From positions 1 through 64,000 of the forward strand of contig JADZAS010000035.1 of NCBI GenBank assembly GCA_020852515.1: 64,000 bases of DNA. The letters are read 5' to 3'. Made by a program: the position numbers and the translations under genes. Under the pieces are notes generated by a model that saw only the letters and a list, made by a program, of their open reading frames with translations, did not search any database and was not told the DNA's origin. Below, in pieces: positions 7,865 to 16,911 of this stretch. The stretch's first letter is position 1, and each line of letters begins with the position of its first letter. Source of the stretch: Phycisphaerales bacterium. GTDB taxonomy: Bacteria; Planctomycetota; Phycisphaerae; Phycisphaerales; UBA5793.

Positions 7865-8575
7865 GTGAGCCAGGTGAGTGCAAGACCAAACGGCACGATT
7901 GCGAGAGCATCCGCCAAGGTGCATCGGGTTCTGATCGTTGATGACCATCCGATGCTGCGGCGAGGTCTCACGGAATTGATTTCGCACGAACCCCATCTCG
8001 GCGTGTGCGGCGAGGCGTACGACCTCGCATCGACGCTCGAACAGGTGAAGGCGACCAAGCCGGATCTGCTCATCATCGACATCGCGCTCAAGGACACCAA
8101 CGGCATCGAAGTCGTCAAGCAGATCAAGGCGCAGCACCCGACGCTGCGCATGCTCGTGTGCTCGATGCACGATGAGATGCTCTTTGCCGAGCGGTCGCTT
8201 CGGGCCGGGGCGATGGGCTACATCAGCAAGGAGCGGGCTCTGGAAGACGTCATCGTCGCCATTCGCACGGTTCTGAGCGACAAGATCTTCCTGAGCGAGC
8301 GCATGTCCGACCATCTGCTGCACCGCGTGCAGGGCGGCGACTCGAAACTGGGCCAGTCCCCCATCGATCGGCTCACCGACCGCGAACTCGAAGTCTTCGA
8401 ACTCATCGGCAACGGCCAGAGCACGAACGAAATCGCGACGCGGCTGAGCCTCAGCCCCAAAACGGTCGATGCCCATCGACAGAAGATCAAGCGGCGCCTC
8501 GACATCGCGACGACCAATGAACTGACGCAGTATGCCGTCAAGTGGGTGCTTGAGCAGACACAAGGCATCAAGTAG
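7865..8575 (+). CDS. NarL/FixJ-type response regulator
   Basis: A 236-residue two-component transcription factor. The receiver domain shows the acidic pair Asp26-Asp27 (VLIVDDHP) and the predicted phospho-acceptor Asp72 (LLIIDIALKD), with a SKERALEDVI segment near its end. The C-terminal LuxR/GerE helix-turn-helix reads LTDRELEVFELIGNGQSTNEIA followed by LSPKTVDAHRQKI. The GTG at 7865 is chosen because AAGGAGGA lies 5-6 bases upstream; the upstream ATG at 7823 lacks a site. No sensor kinase gene is adjacent, so the signal is unknown. Confidence 0.92.
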   Translation: MSQVSARPNGTIARASAKVHRVLIVDDHPMLRRGLTELISHEPHLGVCGEAYDLASTLEQVKATKPDLLIIDIALKDTNGIEVVKQIKAQHPTLRMLVCSMHDEMLFAERSLRAGAMGYISKERALEDVIVAIRTVLSDKIFLSERMSDHLLHRVQGGDSKLGQSPIDRLTDRELEVFELIGNGQSTNEIATRLSLSPKTVDAHRQKIKRRLDIATTNELTQYAVKWVLEQTQGIK

Positions 8576-8730
8576 CCGCCGCTTGCGGCAAATGTCCTAT
8601 CCGTGCGCGGGCGATTTACGCTCGCGCACAGGTGAAAACTGCCCAGAGTGTCGGGGCTTCCAGCGCCCGATACTTTACGGTCAGTGCAGCCTCATCCTGG
8701 CGAACTGGCGCTAAACGCACCCTCGATCGG

Positions 8731-8773
8731 GCGGGTCTGTGGTAATTGCTCCGCAGACCCGCTCTCCTCTTTT
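8731..8773 (+). terminator. Possible intrinsic terminator
   Basis: A 9-bp stem (8731-8739 with 8754-8762, GCGGGTCTG/CAGACCCGC) and 14-nt loop are followed by TCTCCTCTTTT. It lies about 155 bp after the response-regulator stop and just before the end of the convergent sucB gene. Confidence 0.45.
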
Positions 8774-8790
8774 GGATCCGGCGATTCAAC

Positions 8791-10032
8791 TCACAGGCGC
8801 AGCAGCAGGCGGCTGGGCTCCGCCACGGTGTCGCGCACGCGATTGAGGAAGAGCACGGCTTCCCGGCCGTCCACAAGCCGGTGGTCGTACGTCAGCGCGA
8901 GGTACATCATCGGGCGAATGACCACCGCGCCATCCACGGCGACCGGACGATCCTGGATGGTGTGCATCCCGAGAATGCCCGTCTGAGGCGGATTGAGTAT
9001 CGGCGTCGAGAGCAGCGAGCCGAAGACGCCGCCGTTGGTGATCGTAAACGTGCCGCCCGTCAATTCGTCGATGGTCAATTCCCTGCTGCGCGCCCGCACC
9101 GCGAAGTCGGCGATGTGACGCTCGATGTCGGCCAGGCTGAGTCGCCACACGTTGCGCAGCACGGGCGTCACGAGGCCGGCATCGGTGCTGATGGCGATGG
9201 CAATGTCGATGTAGTCGCGGTAGACGACATCCTGGCCGTCGATCATGGCGTTGAATCGCGGAAACTCGCGCAGCGCCTCCACCGACGCCCGCACAAACAG
9301 CGACATGAACCCGAGTCGGACGCCGTGCACCTGCTCGAACTGCTCGCCCCACTTGCTCCTCAGACTCAACACGGCTGTCATGTCGACTTCGTTGAACGTG
9401 GTCAACATCGCCGAGGTCTGCGACGCCTCGACGAGGCGCTGAGCGATGCGGCGGCGGATCGGCGAGAGGCGCTCGCGCCGCTCCCCGCGGGCATCTGGCC
9501 GGTGCGCCGCAGCGGTCGGCGCCGGAGCCGGAGCCTGTTCCCGCGGCTCGCGCTTCAGTTCGGCGCGGCTCTCCTGCGTGCGATTCGACTCGTCATCGCC
9601 GTCTTCGGATTCGTCGTGCCGCGCTGCCTGCGGACCGTTGCGCCGCGCGCCATTCTTCTGCTGCGGCTGCTCAGATTGTTCCGGCTGCGCTTCTTCAGAG
9701 GATGCCTGGTTCGAGGCCTTCTCCTTCGAGGCGGTCTGCGGCGCTCGCCGCGAAGCGGGAGCATCGGCTTGACGCCCCTTCGCCGGCGCGCCGTCTGAGT
9801 CCGACAACCGCGCGATCACATCGCCGACCCTGGCCGTCTCCCCTTCGCGCACCACGATTTCGCCAAGCACTCCGGAAGCCGGCGATGGAATCTCGAGCGA
9901 AACCTTGTCCGTTTCGATCTCCACGATGCTCTCATCGCGCTCGACCTGCTCGCCCTCGGCGATCAGCCAGCGCGAGATGGTTGCTTCGCTCACGGATTCG
10001 CCGATCTCAGGCACTTTGATGTCAGTAGGCAT
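8791..10032 (-). CDS. sucB: Dihydrolipoyllysine succinyltransferase (E2 of 2-oxoglutarate dehydrogenase)
   Basis: A 413-residue TCA-cycle acyltransferase that moves the succinyl group from E1 to CoA. Domains in order are: an N-terminal lipoyl domain ([13 protein letters not shown], lipoyl-lysine Lys43); a linker rich in Ala, Ser, Glu and Gln; a short peripheral-subunit-binding-like stretch ([18 protein letters not shown] overlaps the start of the catalytic domain); and the catalytic domain ending [15 protein letters not shown] with His384 and Asp388. The start at 10032 is preferred because AAAGGAAG lies just upstream. It begins 38 bp after the sucA stop, so the two form one operon. No lipoamide dehydrogenase gene is in the window. 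Confidence 0.94.
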   Translation of the reverse strand: MPTDIKVPEIGESVSEATISRWLIAEGEQVERDESIVEIETDKVSLEIPSPASGVLGEIVVREGETARVGDVIARLSDSDGAPAKGRQADAPASRRAPQTASKEKASNQASSEEAQPEQSEQPQQKNGARRNGPQAARHDESEDGDDESNRTQESRAELKREPREQAPAPAPTAAAHRPDARGERRERLSPIRRRIAQRLVEASQTSAMLTTFNEVDMTAVLSLRSKWGEQFEQVHGVRLGFMSLFVRASVEALREFPRFNAMIDGQDVVYRDYIDIAIAISTDAGLVTPVLRNVWRLSLADIERHIADFAVRARSRELTIDELTGGTFTITNGGVFGSLLSTPILNPPQTGILGMHTIQDRPVAVDGAVVIRPMMYLALTYDHRLVDGREAVLFLNRVRDTVAEPSRLLLRL

Positions 10033-10070
10033 TGGTGCTTCCTTTGATTCGGTCATGCCCCTCGCCGGCA

Positions 10071-12812
10071 TCAGTCGATTGCGAGGGCGCGATGGATCAA
10101 CTGGTCCTGCTCAAGACGGTGGCTGCTGGCCGATCCCGTGGCGGGGCTGGCCGACGCACAGCGGGCGATGAGGCCCATGTCGAAGCGGCCGAAGAGTCGC
10201 GGCCCATGCCGGGCGCGCATGAAGCGCCAGGCGCCCATGTTCTCCGGCTCCTCCTGCACCCACTTGAGCGGCGTGCCATCCGGAACGTGTCGCAGGACTG
10301 CTTCGAGTTCGTCCTGCGGAAACGGGTACAGTTGCTCAAGGCGGACGATGGCGATGGCATCGTCAAGCGAGCGCTGCTGTCGATTTTCGAGCAGCTCGTA
10401 GTAGACCTTGCCCGAGCACAGCAGCACGCGAGGAAACTGCCGCCCGCGCGCCTGCAACTGCGGGTCCCCAAGAACCGGCTGAAATGCGCCGCCCGCGCAT
10501 TGGGCAAGCTCCGAGACAGCGCGCGGATGCCTCAGCAGGCTCTTGGGCGTGAGCACGACGAGCGGCTTGCGCCACCTGCGCCGAACCTGCCGGCGAAGCA
10601 GGTGAAAGTACTGCGCCGGCGTCGTCGGCTGGGTAACTTGGATGTTGTCCTCCGCGGCCAGCAGCAGGAAGCGCTCAAGCCGGGCGCTCGAATGCTCCGG
10701 CCCCGAACCTTCGAAACCGTGCGGCAGAAGCAGCACGAGGCCGTTGAGACGCTCCCACTTGTCTTCAGCGCTGGCGAGGAACTGATCGATGATCACCTGC
10801 GCCGCGTTGGCGAAGTCGCCGTACTGCGCTTCCCAGGCGATCAGTGCATCAGGATGCTCCAGCGCGTAGCCGAACTCGTACGCGAGCGGCGCTGCTTCGC
10901 TCAATGGCGAGTTGATCAGCTCCAGGCGCGCCTGCGACCCGTCGAGGTGTTGCAGCGGGGTGTGAGGCGCGCCCGTGTCGGCGTCAAACCACGTGAGGTG
11001 CCGCTGGCCGAAGGTGCCGCGGACCGTATCCTGCCCGCTCAAGCGGATCGGCACACCCTCCAGGCTCAGACTGCCCAGCGCCAAGGCCTCGGCCGCCGCC
11101 CAGTCGAGCGGCGTGCGCTGCTCAGCCATCGCGCGGCGCCTCTCCAGCCCGTGCGCAATTTTCCGATTGAGGCGAAAGCCCTCCGGCACGGCGCTGAGCA
11201 CCTGCAGAATCGATTGCAGGCGCTGCAGTGGCGCTGCGGTCTCGACGCGATCGGCGTCCGCCGCCCGGCCGCCAAAGTACGTTCCGCTGAGCGCGACGCC
11301 ATCGTCATCTTTCATGCTCCCGCCGCAGATCTTCGCCTCGGCAAGACGCTGCTCGTAGTGCTCGTGCAGTTCATGTTCGATCGACTCTGCAGCGTCGCCC
11401 GCCCCACCGTGCTGCTCGAGGAAGATCTCGCGCACGGTCGGATGGGCGCGAATGCGGCGGTACATCTGCGGCTGTGTGAACGCTGGTTCGTCGATCTCGT
11501 TGTGGCCCAGCCGGCGGTAGCAGCACAGGTCGATGGCCACGTCGCGCCCGAAGCGCTCGCGATAGGACATAGCGATCAAGCCGGCCCGCACGACGGCGAG
11601 CGGGTCATCGCCATTGACGTGCAGCACGGGGATGTCGAAACCAAGCATGAGATCAGTGCAGTAGCGCGTGGAGCGGGCCTCGCTGGGCGTTGTCGTGAAT
11701 CCGATCTGGTTGTTGATGACGATGTGGATTGCTCCGCCGATGGCGTAGCCCCGCAGCGCGGCGAGATTGAGCGCCTCAGCCACAACGCCTTCGCCAATCA
11801 CCGCCGCGTCGCCGTGGATGAGCACGCAGCAGGCGTTGCGTCCGCGCTCGCGAGCCGCGCGCGTGCGCCCCATGGCGACGGGATTGACGAATTCCAGATG
11901 GCTGGGGTTGAAACACAACGACAGTCGCACGTCGGCGCCACTTTCCGCTCGCCACGTGCCGCACGCGCCAAGGTGATACTTGACGTCGCCACCACCGATA
12001 TGCGCAGAAGGGTCTTCGTCGAGCAGTTCATGGAAGATGAGCGCGAGGTCCTTGCCGATGATGTTGGCCAGGACGTTGAGCCGGCCGCGATGCGCCATGC
12101 CCAGAAATAGTTGGTCGATGCCCTCATCGCCGGCCCGTTCGATCATGCTCGAAAGCAGTGGGATGAGGGCGTCGGCGCCTTCGAGCGAAAAGGTCTTGGC
12201 ACCGATGAACCGCTTGCGCACGAACTGCTCGAACATCTCCGCGCCAGTCAGGTCGCGCAGGATGCGGCTGCGCAGCGCTTTATCGAGCAGCGGCGCCGGT
12301 TGCTGCTCGAGCGCTTCGGCAAACCACTCCCGCCGCTGGTGGTCGGCCAGGTGCATGAATTCCGCGCCCGTAGTTGAGCAATAGGTTCGATGCAGGCGAG
12401 CGAGCCAGGAGCCGATGGTCCATCGCTGGTTGCGGCCGCCCCAGCGCATGCCAACGCTCGTGTATCGGTCGCGCTCGGCCATGCCTTGCGTCGCCGCATC
12501 GATCTCTGGCGATCCGGGCGGCTCCATTTCCAGAGGATTAATCGCGGCTCGCAGGTGCCCATAGCGGCGAAAGGCCTCAAGGGCGCGCTCAAGCCGCACG
12601 GCCGCGACGCTATCACCTGCGTCACCCGCGCCAATGAGCCGCGGTGCGATTCGCTCCACCGGGGGCTCCACATACGACAGGCTGGAGAGATTCAAGCGGT
12701 CGGCAACATCAGGGTGCGACATACGCCGCGGCGACGTTGCGTCGACAGGTTCACGTGGGGCGGCAACGGCATCGCGCCTGTGACCATCGCGTTTCACCGG
12801 CGCTCTCCTCAT
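10071..12812 (-). CDS. sucA: 2-oxoglutarate dehydrogenase E1 component
   Basis: A thiamine-diphosphate enzyme of 913 residues that decarboxylates 2-oxoglutarate and succinylates E2. The long transketolase-like core is clear: [73 protein letters not shown] and [20 protein letters not shown]. The C-terminal half has [21 protein letters not shown]. Its length matches the family (about 930). The ATG at 12812 overlaps the stop of the upstream small membrane-protein gene as ATGA; an internal Met31 is the alternative start. The first 30 residues are unusually Arg-rich, so Met31 cannot be excluded. Confidence 0.94.
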   Translation of the reverse strand: MRRAPVKRDGHRRDAVAAPREPVDATSPRRMSHPDVADRLNLSSLSYVEPPVERIAPRLIGAGDAGDSVAAVRLERALEAFRRYGHLRAAINPLEMEPPGSPEIDAATQGMAERDRYTSVGMRWGGRNQRWTIGSWLARLHRTYCSTTGAEFMHLADHQRREWFAEALEQQPAPLLDKALRSRILRDLTGAEMFEQFVRKRFIGAKTFSLEGADALIPLLSSMIERAGDEGIDQLFLGMAHRGRLNVLANIIGKDLALIFHELLDEDPSAHIGGGDVKYHLGACGTWRAESGADVRLSLCFNPSHLEFVNPVAMGRTRAARERGRNACCVLIHGDAAVIGEGVVAEALNLAALRGYAIGGAIHIVINNQIGFTTTPSEARSTRYCTDLMLGFDIPVLHVNGDDPLAVVRAGLIAMSYRERFGRDVAIDLCCYRRLGHNEIDEPAFTQPQMYRRIRAHPTVREIFLEQHGGAGDAAESIEHELHEHYEQRLAEAKICGGSMKDDDGVALSGTYFGGRAADADRVETAAPLQRLQSILQVLSAVPEGFRLNRKIAHGLERRRAMAEQRTPLDWAAAEALALGSLSLEGVPIRLSGQDTVRGTFGQRHLTWFDADTGAPHTPLQHLDGSQARLELINSPLSEAAPLAYEFGYALEHPDALIAWEAQYGDFANAAQVIIDQFLASAEDKWERLNGLVLLLPHGFEGSGPEHSSARLERFLLLAAEDNIQVTQPTTPAQYFHLLRRQVRRRWRKPLVVLTPKSLLRHPRAVSELAQCAGGAFQPVLGDPQLQARGRQFPRVLLCSGKVYYELLENRQQRSLDDAIAIVRLEQLYPFPQDELEAVLRHVPDGTPLKWVQEEPENMGAWRFMRARHGPRLFGRFDMGLIARCASASPATGSASSHRLEQDQLIHRALAID

Positions 12813-13204
12813 CTCCCGAGGCGAGCAAACACAATGGCGGCCTTCAGGCCGATGGACAGAGTGAGCAGCAGAATGGCGCTGAGCATGGCCGGTGCCGAGC
12901 CTGCGCCAGCATGCGTCAGCGAAAGCGTGGCCGTGGCCGCCGCGGCAAACATGATCAGCATCGCTCCCGCAGCCAGGGCCATCCGTCTGTGACCGCAGGA
13001 CGCAAACAAACCATCGCGCTGCTCGGGCGGTATGAAATTGGGATCGTCAAGCGCATCGCAACGGCGCGGCTCGACGACGCAGGCGCTCTGCAGGCCCAGG
13101 CCGTCAGCCCGGCGCAGCGCATCCTCAACGGAGAGCGCGTCGATGGGCAGGATCGTCTCCACTCCCGCACCCTGCTCGATTCCGTGCACTTCGTAGAGCG
13201 GCAT
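12809..13204 (-). CDS. Small two-helix membrane protein of unknown function, coupled to sucA
   Basis: 131 residues. Residues 1-45 form a small soluble domain (PLYEVHGIEQGAG, then SVEDALRRADGLGLQSACVV). Its alternating pattern resembles a short beta-alpha module common at the front of planctomycete membrane proteins; this is impression only. Two transmembrane helices follow near residues 78-97 and 105-126. The ATG at 13204 has a GAGG about nine bases upstream; an earlier in-frame TTG is less likely. The stop overlaps the sucA ATG by 4 bp, so it is translated together with the TCA enzyme. No function is assigned. Confidence 0.65.
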   Translation of the reverse strand: MPLYEVHGIEQGAGVETILPIDALSVEDALRRADGLGLQSACVVEPRRCDALDDPNFIPPEQRDGLFASCGHRRMALAAGAMLIMFAAAATATLSLTHAGAGSAPAMLSAILLLTLSIGLKAAIVFARLGR

Positions 13205-13316
13205 GCAACGCCTCAATTGAACGTGACCTCATCATGACGGTACATGGATGGCGCGTGAAGGCGATGAGGAGTTTGCTCCCGCCCCGGCTGGCAACTGCCT
13301 CACGGGATCAACCGCC

Positions 13317-13595
13317 TCACCGCGCGAGAAAATCGGCGGCGGTGAACAGGATCAGGATCACCAGCCAGAAGACCCCGCCGAGCGCGAAGAGGATGACCAC
13401 GGGCGTGCTCGATCGCAGGTGCATGAAGACCCACGCGACGAGCAACGCCTTGGCAATGGCAATAGCCAGTGCGACGACGATGTTCGCGGCTCCCAGTTGC
13501 ACGATCGCCACGCCGACCGTGAGGCCCAGCAGCACGAGCAACGCGGCGAAGATGCCCAGGTACCGGCGAACGGCATGGTCGGCGTGATCGTTCAT
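13317..13595 (-). CDS. Cytochrome c oxidase subunit IV-like protein (caa3/cyo type)
   Basis: A 92-residue protein with three predicted transmembrane helices: YLGIFAALLVLLGLTVGVAI, IVVALAIAIAKALLVAWVFMHL and VVILFALGGVFWLVILILF. The KALLVAWVFMHLR motif is typical of the small fourth subunit of heme-copper oxidases. The ATG overlaps the subunit III stop by one base (TGATG). The gene is intact, although the catalytic subunits I and II that it would assemble with are missing from the window. Confidence 0.8.
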   Translation of the reverse strand: MNDHADHAVRRYLGIFAALLVLLGLTVGVAIVQLGAANIVVALAIAIAKALLVAWVFMHLRSSTPVVILFALGGVFWLVILILFTAADFLAR

Positions 13596-14108
13596 CAGCT
13601 GCGATCGATCAGATAGAGGAGCGGAAAGAGAAAGATCCAGACGAGGTCCACGAAGTGCCAGTACAGGCCGAACATCTCGACCAGCGTCGCATGCCGCGCC
13701 ACCTGGCGGGTTCGCCACAGGATGATCACCATCACCCACATGATGAGCAGCCCAGCGGCCATGTGGATCGCGTGCAGACCGGTCATCGAGACGTAGAGGA
13801 TAAAGAACTGCTCGAATCCACGGTTCGCCTCGGGCGGCGCAACGAAGTGCGGTCCCGGCCAGAGGTGCTCGTGTACTTTGTGCGCGTACTCGTAGCCCTT
13901 GATCGCGAGGAACGCCAGGCCCAGTACGCTCGTAGCGAGCAGCCAGCCGATCGTCGGCCGGCGCAGTCCCTTCTCAACCCCGTGCACCGCCAACGCCATG
14001 GTGAGGCTGCTCGTGAGCAGCAGACCCGTGTTCAACGTGCCCAGCACGAGATCGAGATGCCGGCTGGCCTCGTGAAAGCCCTGCGGCTCGACGAGGCGGT
14101 AGACGGTC
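13595..14108 (-). pseudogene. Cytochrome c oxidase subunit III, C-terminal remnant
   Basis: From about codon [11 protein letters not shown] the frame matches caa3-type subunit [74 protein letters not shown] and the end FGLYWHFVDLVWIFLFPLLYLI. The N-terminal 40-50 residues, including the first transmembrane helix and any plausible start, are missing. Upstream of about 14108 the sequence is instead the 5' half of actC in another frame. The frame stays open to about 14233 but is meaningless there. This is either a true deletion scar or an assembly join. Confidence 0.85.
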
Positions 14109-14465
14109 CTGGCGAAGCAGCAGCAGGATCGCGGAGATGAGCGTTCCCGCGTGCCCGATGCCGATCCACCAGACAAAGTTGATGATCGCAAAGCCCCATG
14201 CAACGGGAATGTCGATGCCCCACACGCCCACACCCACGGCCAGCAGATAGGAGATGGAGCCGATGAGCATCATCGTCAGCAAAAATGACACCGCAAAGCC
14301 CAGCAGCCAGAGCCAGTCCACCGGCCGCGTGAGCACGATCGAACTGATCTTGTCCGTGACCGAGGCATACGTCATGCCCGGGCGGATGACGCGCGATCCG
14401 CTGCGCCGCGGCTTGGCGGGCGGCAGGGGAGCCGGACTCGGTTGGAACTGCGGTTCACCGGCCAT
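14109..14465 (-). pseudogene. actC: Alternative complex III subunit ActC (NrfD-like), 5' remnant
   Basis: It starts with ATG at 14465, overlapping the end of actB by 11 bp as in intact act operons. Its first 119 residues match the N-terminus of the polytopic NrfD-like quinol-interacting subunit: [11 protein letters not shown]-like lead, [35 protein letters not shown], then [25 protein letters not shown]. Similarity stops abruptly after LLRQ at about 14109, where the DNA becomes subunit III of cytochrome oxidase in a different frame. Intact ActC has about 450-480 residues with 8-10 helices; only two to three helices remain here. Confidence 0.85.
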
Positions 14466-14979
14466 TTTCGCCGCCCGTCTGTCCAACTGAGTTTGGATTG
14501 CGGACGCGCGCCAGGTACGTCGTGCGCGGCCGCGTGTTGAGTTCCTCCAGCAGCGCGTAATCGTGCGGCTGCGCCTTGGTCCGGCTCACCGCGCTGTTCT
14601 GGTCGCGCAGATTGCCGAAGATAATCGCCTGCGTCGGGCACACGGCTTGGCACGCCGTTACGACTTCACCGTCGCGAATGCTCCGATTGTCCTTGCGCGC
14701 TTCGATCTCCGCGGAGCGGATGCGCTGCACGCAGTAGGTGCACTTCTCCATCACGCCTCGGCTGCGCACGGAGACATTGGGGTTGTGGCGCATCGCCGCG
14801 AGTGAATCGTCCCAGTCGTTGTAGAGCAGAAAGTTGAAGCGGTGCAGGGCCCAGTTCGCATCTTCGAGTTCGGCCAGGCTGCGCCAGAACTGCGGGGCTT
14901 CGTGCGCCGCAGCCGCGTCCGCGTGCTCGCCGCATTCGTGCCGGCGCAGCACAGGAAGATGAATGCTTGGCCCTGTCAT
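14455..14979 (-). pseudogene. actB: Alternative complex III iron-sulfur subunit ActB, internally deleted
   Basis: 174 codons remain of a protein that is normally about 1000. The N-terminal part ends in [12 protein letters not shown], which corresponds to the lead segment of ActB before its Tat-like signal and molybdopterin-family domain. It then joins in frame to [12 protein letters not shown], the start of the C-terminal ferredoxin-like domain, which continues to [31 protein letters not shown] and [15 protein letters not shown]. Only part of the normal set of [Fe-S] cysteines is left. The ATG overlaps the actA stop as ATGA, as in intact operons. Marked as a pseudogene because the whole central domain is absent; the frame itself is open. 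Confidence 0.8.
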
Positions 14980-15629
14980 CGGTGGCACGCTGAACAGTTG
15001 GTCAGGCCCTGCGTTTGCACGCCGTTGCGCTCCATGAGGCCGGTCGCGGTTGGCGTTTCGATATTGCGGCTCCAGTCCATGTCGAACGTCGCGCCAACGG
15101 GCCGCAGCGAAGGCGCTGGATGGCGGTGGCAAGCGAGGCACCAGTCCATGTTGAGCGACTCGGCCTTGGCCGTCAGCGGCATCCGGTCGAGCTGCCCATG
15201 ACAGGTGCTGCAGCCGATGCCTTTGCTGACGTGGATGCTGTGGTTGAAGTAGACGTAGTCGGGCAGGTCGTGCACGCGCGCCCACTGCAGCGGAATGCCC
15301 GTAGCGAAGCTCTCTCGCACCGGCGCGAGCATCGGGCTGTCGGCCCAGATCTGCGAGTGGCAGTGCATGCAGCGCTCGGTCGCGGGCACGCCGGCAAACG
15401 CCTCATCTTCGACGGTCGAGTGGCAGTAGCGGCAGTCGATGCCGATCTCCTGCACGTGGTGCGCGTGGCTGAAGGGCACGGGCTGGGACAGCGCCACGCC
15501 GACGAGCGTGTTAATCGGCGAGCGCTCCACGAGCAGCACCGAAGAAAGCGCGAGCAGCGCCAGGATCACGAGCAGCCCGAGGCCCGCACGCACAAGACTG
15601 TTGGCGCTCGGATGGAAGATTTGTCCCAT
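14976..15629 (-). CDS. actA: Alternative complex III pentaheme cytochrome c subunit ActA
   Basis: A 217-residue membrane-anchored multiheme cytochrome. It begins [10 protein letters not shown], a lead seen in ActA proteins, followed by one transmembrane helix ([20 protein letters not shown]). Five CxxCH heme sites follow in order: CRYCH, CMHCH, CSTCH, CLACH and CSACH. The phrases [21 protein letters not shown] and [11 protein letters not shown] are characteristic. In intact systems ActA passes electrons from menaquinol toward a heme-copper oxidase. It is complete, but its partners downstream are damaged or missing, so a working complex cannot be encoded by this locus as read. Confidence 0.9.
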   Translation of the reverse strand: MGQIFHPSANSLVRAGLGLLVILALLALSSVLLVERSPINTLVGVALSQPVPFSHAHHVQEIGIDCRYCHSTVEDEAFAGVPATERCMHCHSQIWADSPMLAPVRESFATGIPLQWARVHDLPDYVYFNHSIHVSKGIGCSTCHGQLDRMPLTAKAESLNMDWCLACHRHPAPSLRPVGATFDMDWSRNIETPTATGLMERNGVQTQGLTNCSACHR

Positions 15630-15941
15630 GACACGCTGTTTTGTTGCTCATGTGGATTGCCACGACGGGGCCCGGCGCTCCCATCCAGTAATCGAGTGTT
15701 GCAAACGAAAGCCGTCATCGGGGGCGAAGACTGCCCGGCGGTCGATGCGTATATCACTCGCGCGCCTAGGTATTGACCGCAGCGCGGCACGACTGGCACC
15801 CGCGGGACGCAGCCGGCCGCCGCGCGGGCAAATCCTCAGCGAGTCCTGAGCCAATCACCCTGCGGCCGACGGGCATCCATCCCCTGCCGCCGGCCTCGGG
15901 CGCCTCACTAGCATCGCCGGTTGGATCAGGGAGATCTGCCG
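15630..15941. other. Divergent intergenic region, no gene seen
   Basis: 312 bp lie between the divergent actA and VKOR-like genes. Short open frames here are Arg/Ser/Pro-rich shadows. A GGGAG ribosome site for the VKOR-like gene lies at about 15928-15932. No promoter could be assigned. Confidence 0.4.
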
Positions 15942-16520
15942 ATGGAAGCGCGCGATGCAGGCACTCCGCCCGGCTGGGATTACAACCCGGCGAAATGGTC
16001 GCAGCGGCTGCCCATCATCGTCCTGGCGCTGGTCGGCTTTGCCATTGCCACCTACCTGGCGCTGTGGCAGTATGGCGTGGTCGAGCGCGTGTGGGAGCCG
16101 TTCTTCGGCAACGGCACGCGCCGCATTCTGAGTTCCAAACTCTCGTATGTGCTTCCCATCTCGGATGCGGCACTGGGCGCGCTGGGCTATCTCGCCGACG
16201 CCATCGCTGGCGTCATCGGCGGCATCGATCGCTGGCGCTCCATGCCCTGGATCGTCGTTACTTTTGCCATCCTCGTCGGACCGCTGGGAGTCATCAGCAT
16301 CGGGCTGGTCATCGCGCAGCCGGTGATGTACGACTCGTGGTGCACGTTGTGCCTCGCATCGCCCGCGGTGTCGGTCGCCATGATGGCCCCGGCGATGGAT
16401 GAGGCGCTCGCGAGCCTGCAGCATCTCACGCGCGTGCGTGCGCAGCCCGGCGTGTCAGCCTGGAGAGCGTTCTGGGGAATGCAGCAGCGCCCCGCTACGG
16501 AAGGGAGCGTCATCGGATGA
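15942..16520 (+). CDS. Vitamin K epoxide reductase-like membrane protein
   Basis: 192 residues with about four to five transmembrane segments: LPIIVLALVGFAIATYLALWQ, DAALGALGYLADAIAGVIGG, WIVVTFAILVGPLGVISIGLVI, and a last helix after the active-site motif. The motif WCTLC (Cys134 and Cys137) matches the redox CxxC of VKOR-family proteins, which oxidise thiol partners with quinone. The loop region that normally carries a second cysteine pair (around SSKLSYVLPISDAALG) has none, which is unusual. The ATG at 15942 has GGGAG upstream. The stop overlaps the SPW-repeat gene by 4 bp (ATGA). Confidence 0.75.
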   Translation: MEARDAGTPPGWDYNPAKWSQRLPIIVLALVGFAIATYLALWQYGVVERVWEPFFGNGTRRILSSKLSYVLPISDAALGALGYLADAIAGVIGGIDRWRSMPWIVVTFAILVGPLGVISIGLVIAQPVMYDSWCTLCLASPAVSVAMMAPAMDEALASLQHLTRVRAQPGVSAWRAFWGMQQRPATEGSVIG

Positions 16521-16882
16521 TCGCGCAACTGGTCCAGGTCGCTTTGGGTCTCTGGCTCATGGCCGCGCCGGCGGTGCTCGGCATGACCGATCCCGCGGCA
16601 ACCAATTACCACATCATCGGCCCCATTATCGCCGCAGTGGGTGGCGTGGCCGCGGGCGAGTGCACTCGAAGCGTGCGGTTCTGGAATCTGCCCCGGGCCC
16701 TCTGGCTGCTCGCTTCGCCGCTTCTCATGCCAACGCCCGAGGCCGTGGTGATCAACTCGCTTGCGACGGGCGGCGCGAGCCTCGCCCTCTGCTTCGTGCG
16801 CGGCCGCGTGAAGTGTCAATACGGCGGCGGGTGGATGGCCCTGCTGCGCCACCGCGACCAACCGCTTCCATCCAACCGCTGA
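16517..16882 (+). CDS. SPW-repeat family membrane protein
   Basis: 121 residues, highly hydrophobic. It contains two copies of an SPW-like unit: QVALGLWLMAAPAVLGM with TNYHIIGPIIAAVGGVAAGE, then ALWLLASPLLMPTPEAVVINSLATG. The W-x5-P pattern and a following small-residue helix define the family. It is translationally coupled to the VKOR-like gene and followed 29 bp later by an epimerase; the three likely form one transcript. Function unknown. Confidence 0.7.
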   Translation: MIAQLVQVALGLWLMAAPAVLGMTDPAATNYHIIGPIIAAVGGVAAGECTRSVRFWNLPRALWLLASPLLMPTPEAVVINSLATGGASLALCFVRGRVKCQYGGGWMALLRHRDQPLPSNR

Positions 16883-16911
16883 GAGCCGCGCTGGTCGCAA
16901 GATCGGATCCC

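Noticed and set aside
10032-12110. Long plus-strand open frame of 692 codons opposite sucA
   Set aside because: It is fully antisense to a clear sucA gene. Its translation is rich in Arg, Ala, His and Gln with no recognisable domain. Long antisense frames are expected at this GC content.
14455-14979. A naturally separate small ferredoxin subunit of complex III
   Set aside because: The N-terminal lead characteristic of full-length ActB is still attached, so an internal deletion explains it better than a naturally split gene.
13595-15629. A complete alternative complex III and caa3 oxidase operon
   Set aside because: Only actA and subunit IV are complete. actB, actC and subunit III are fragments, and actD, actE, actF and subunits I and II are absent.
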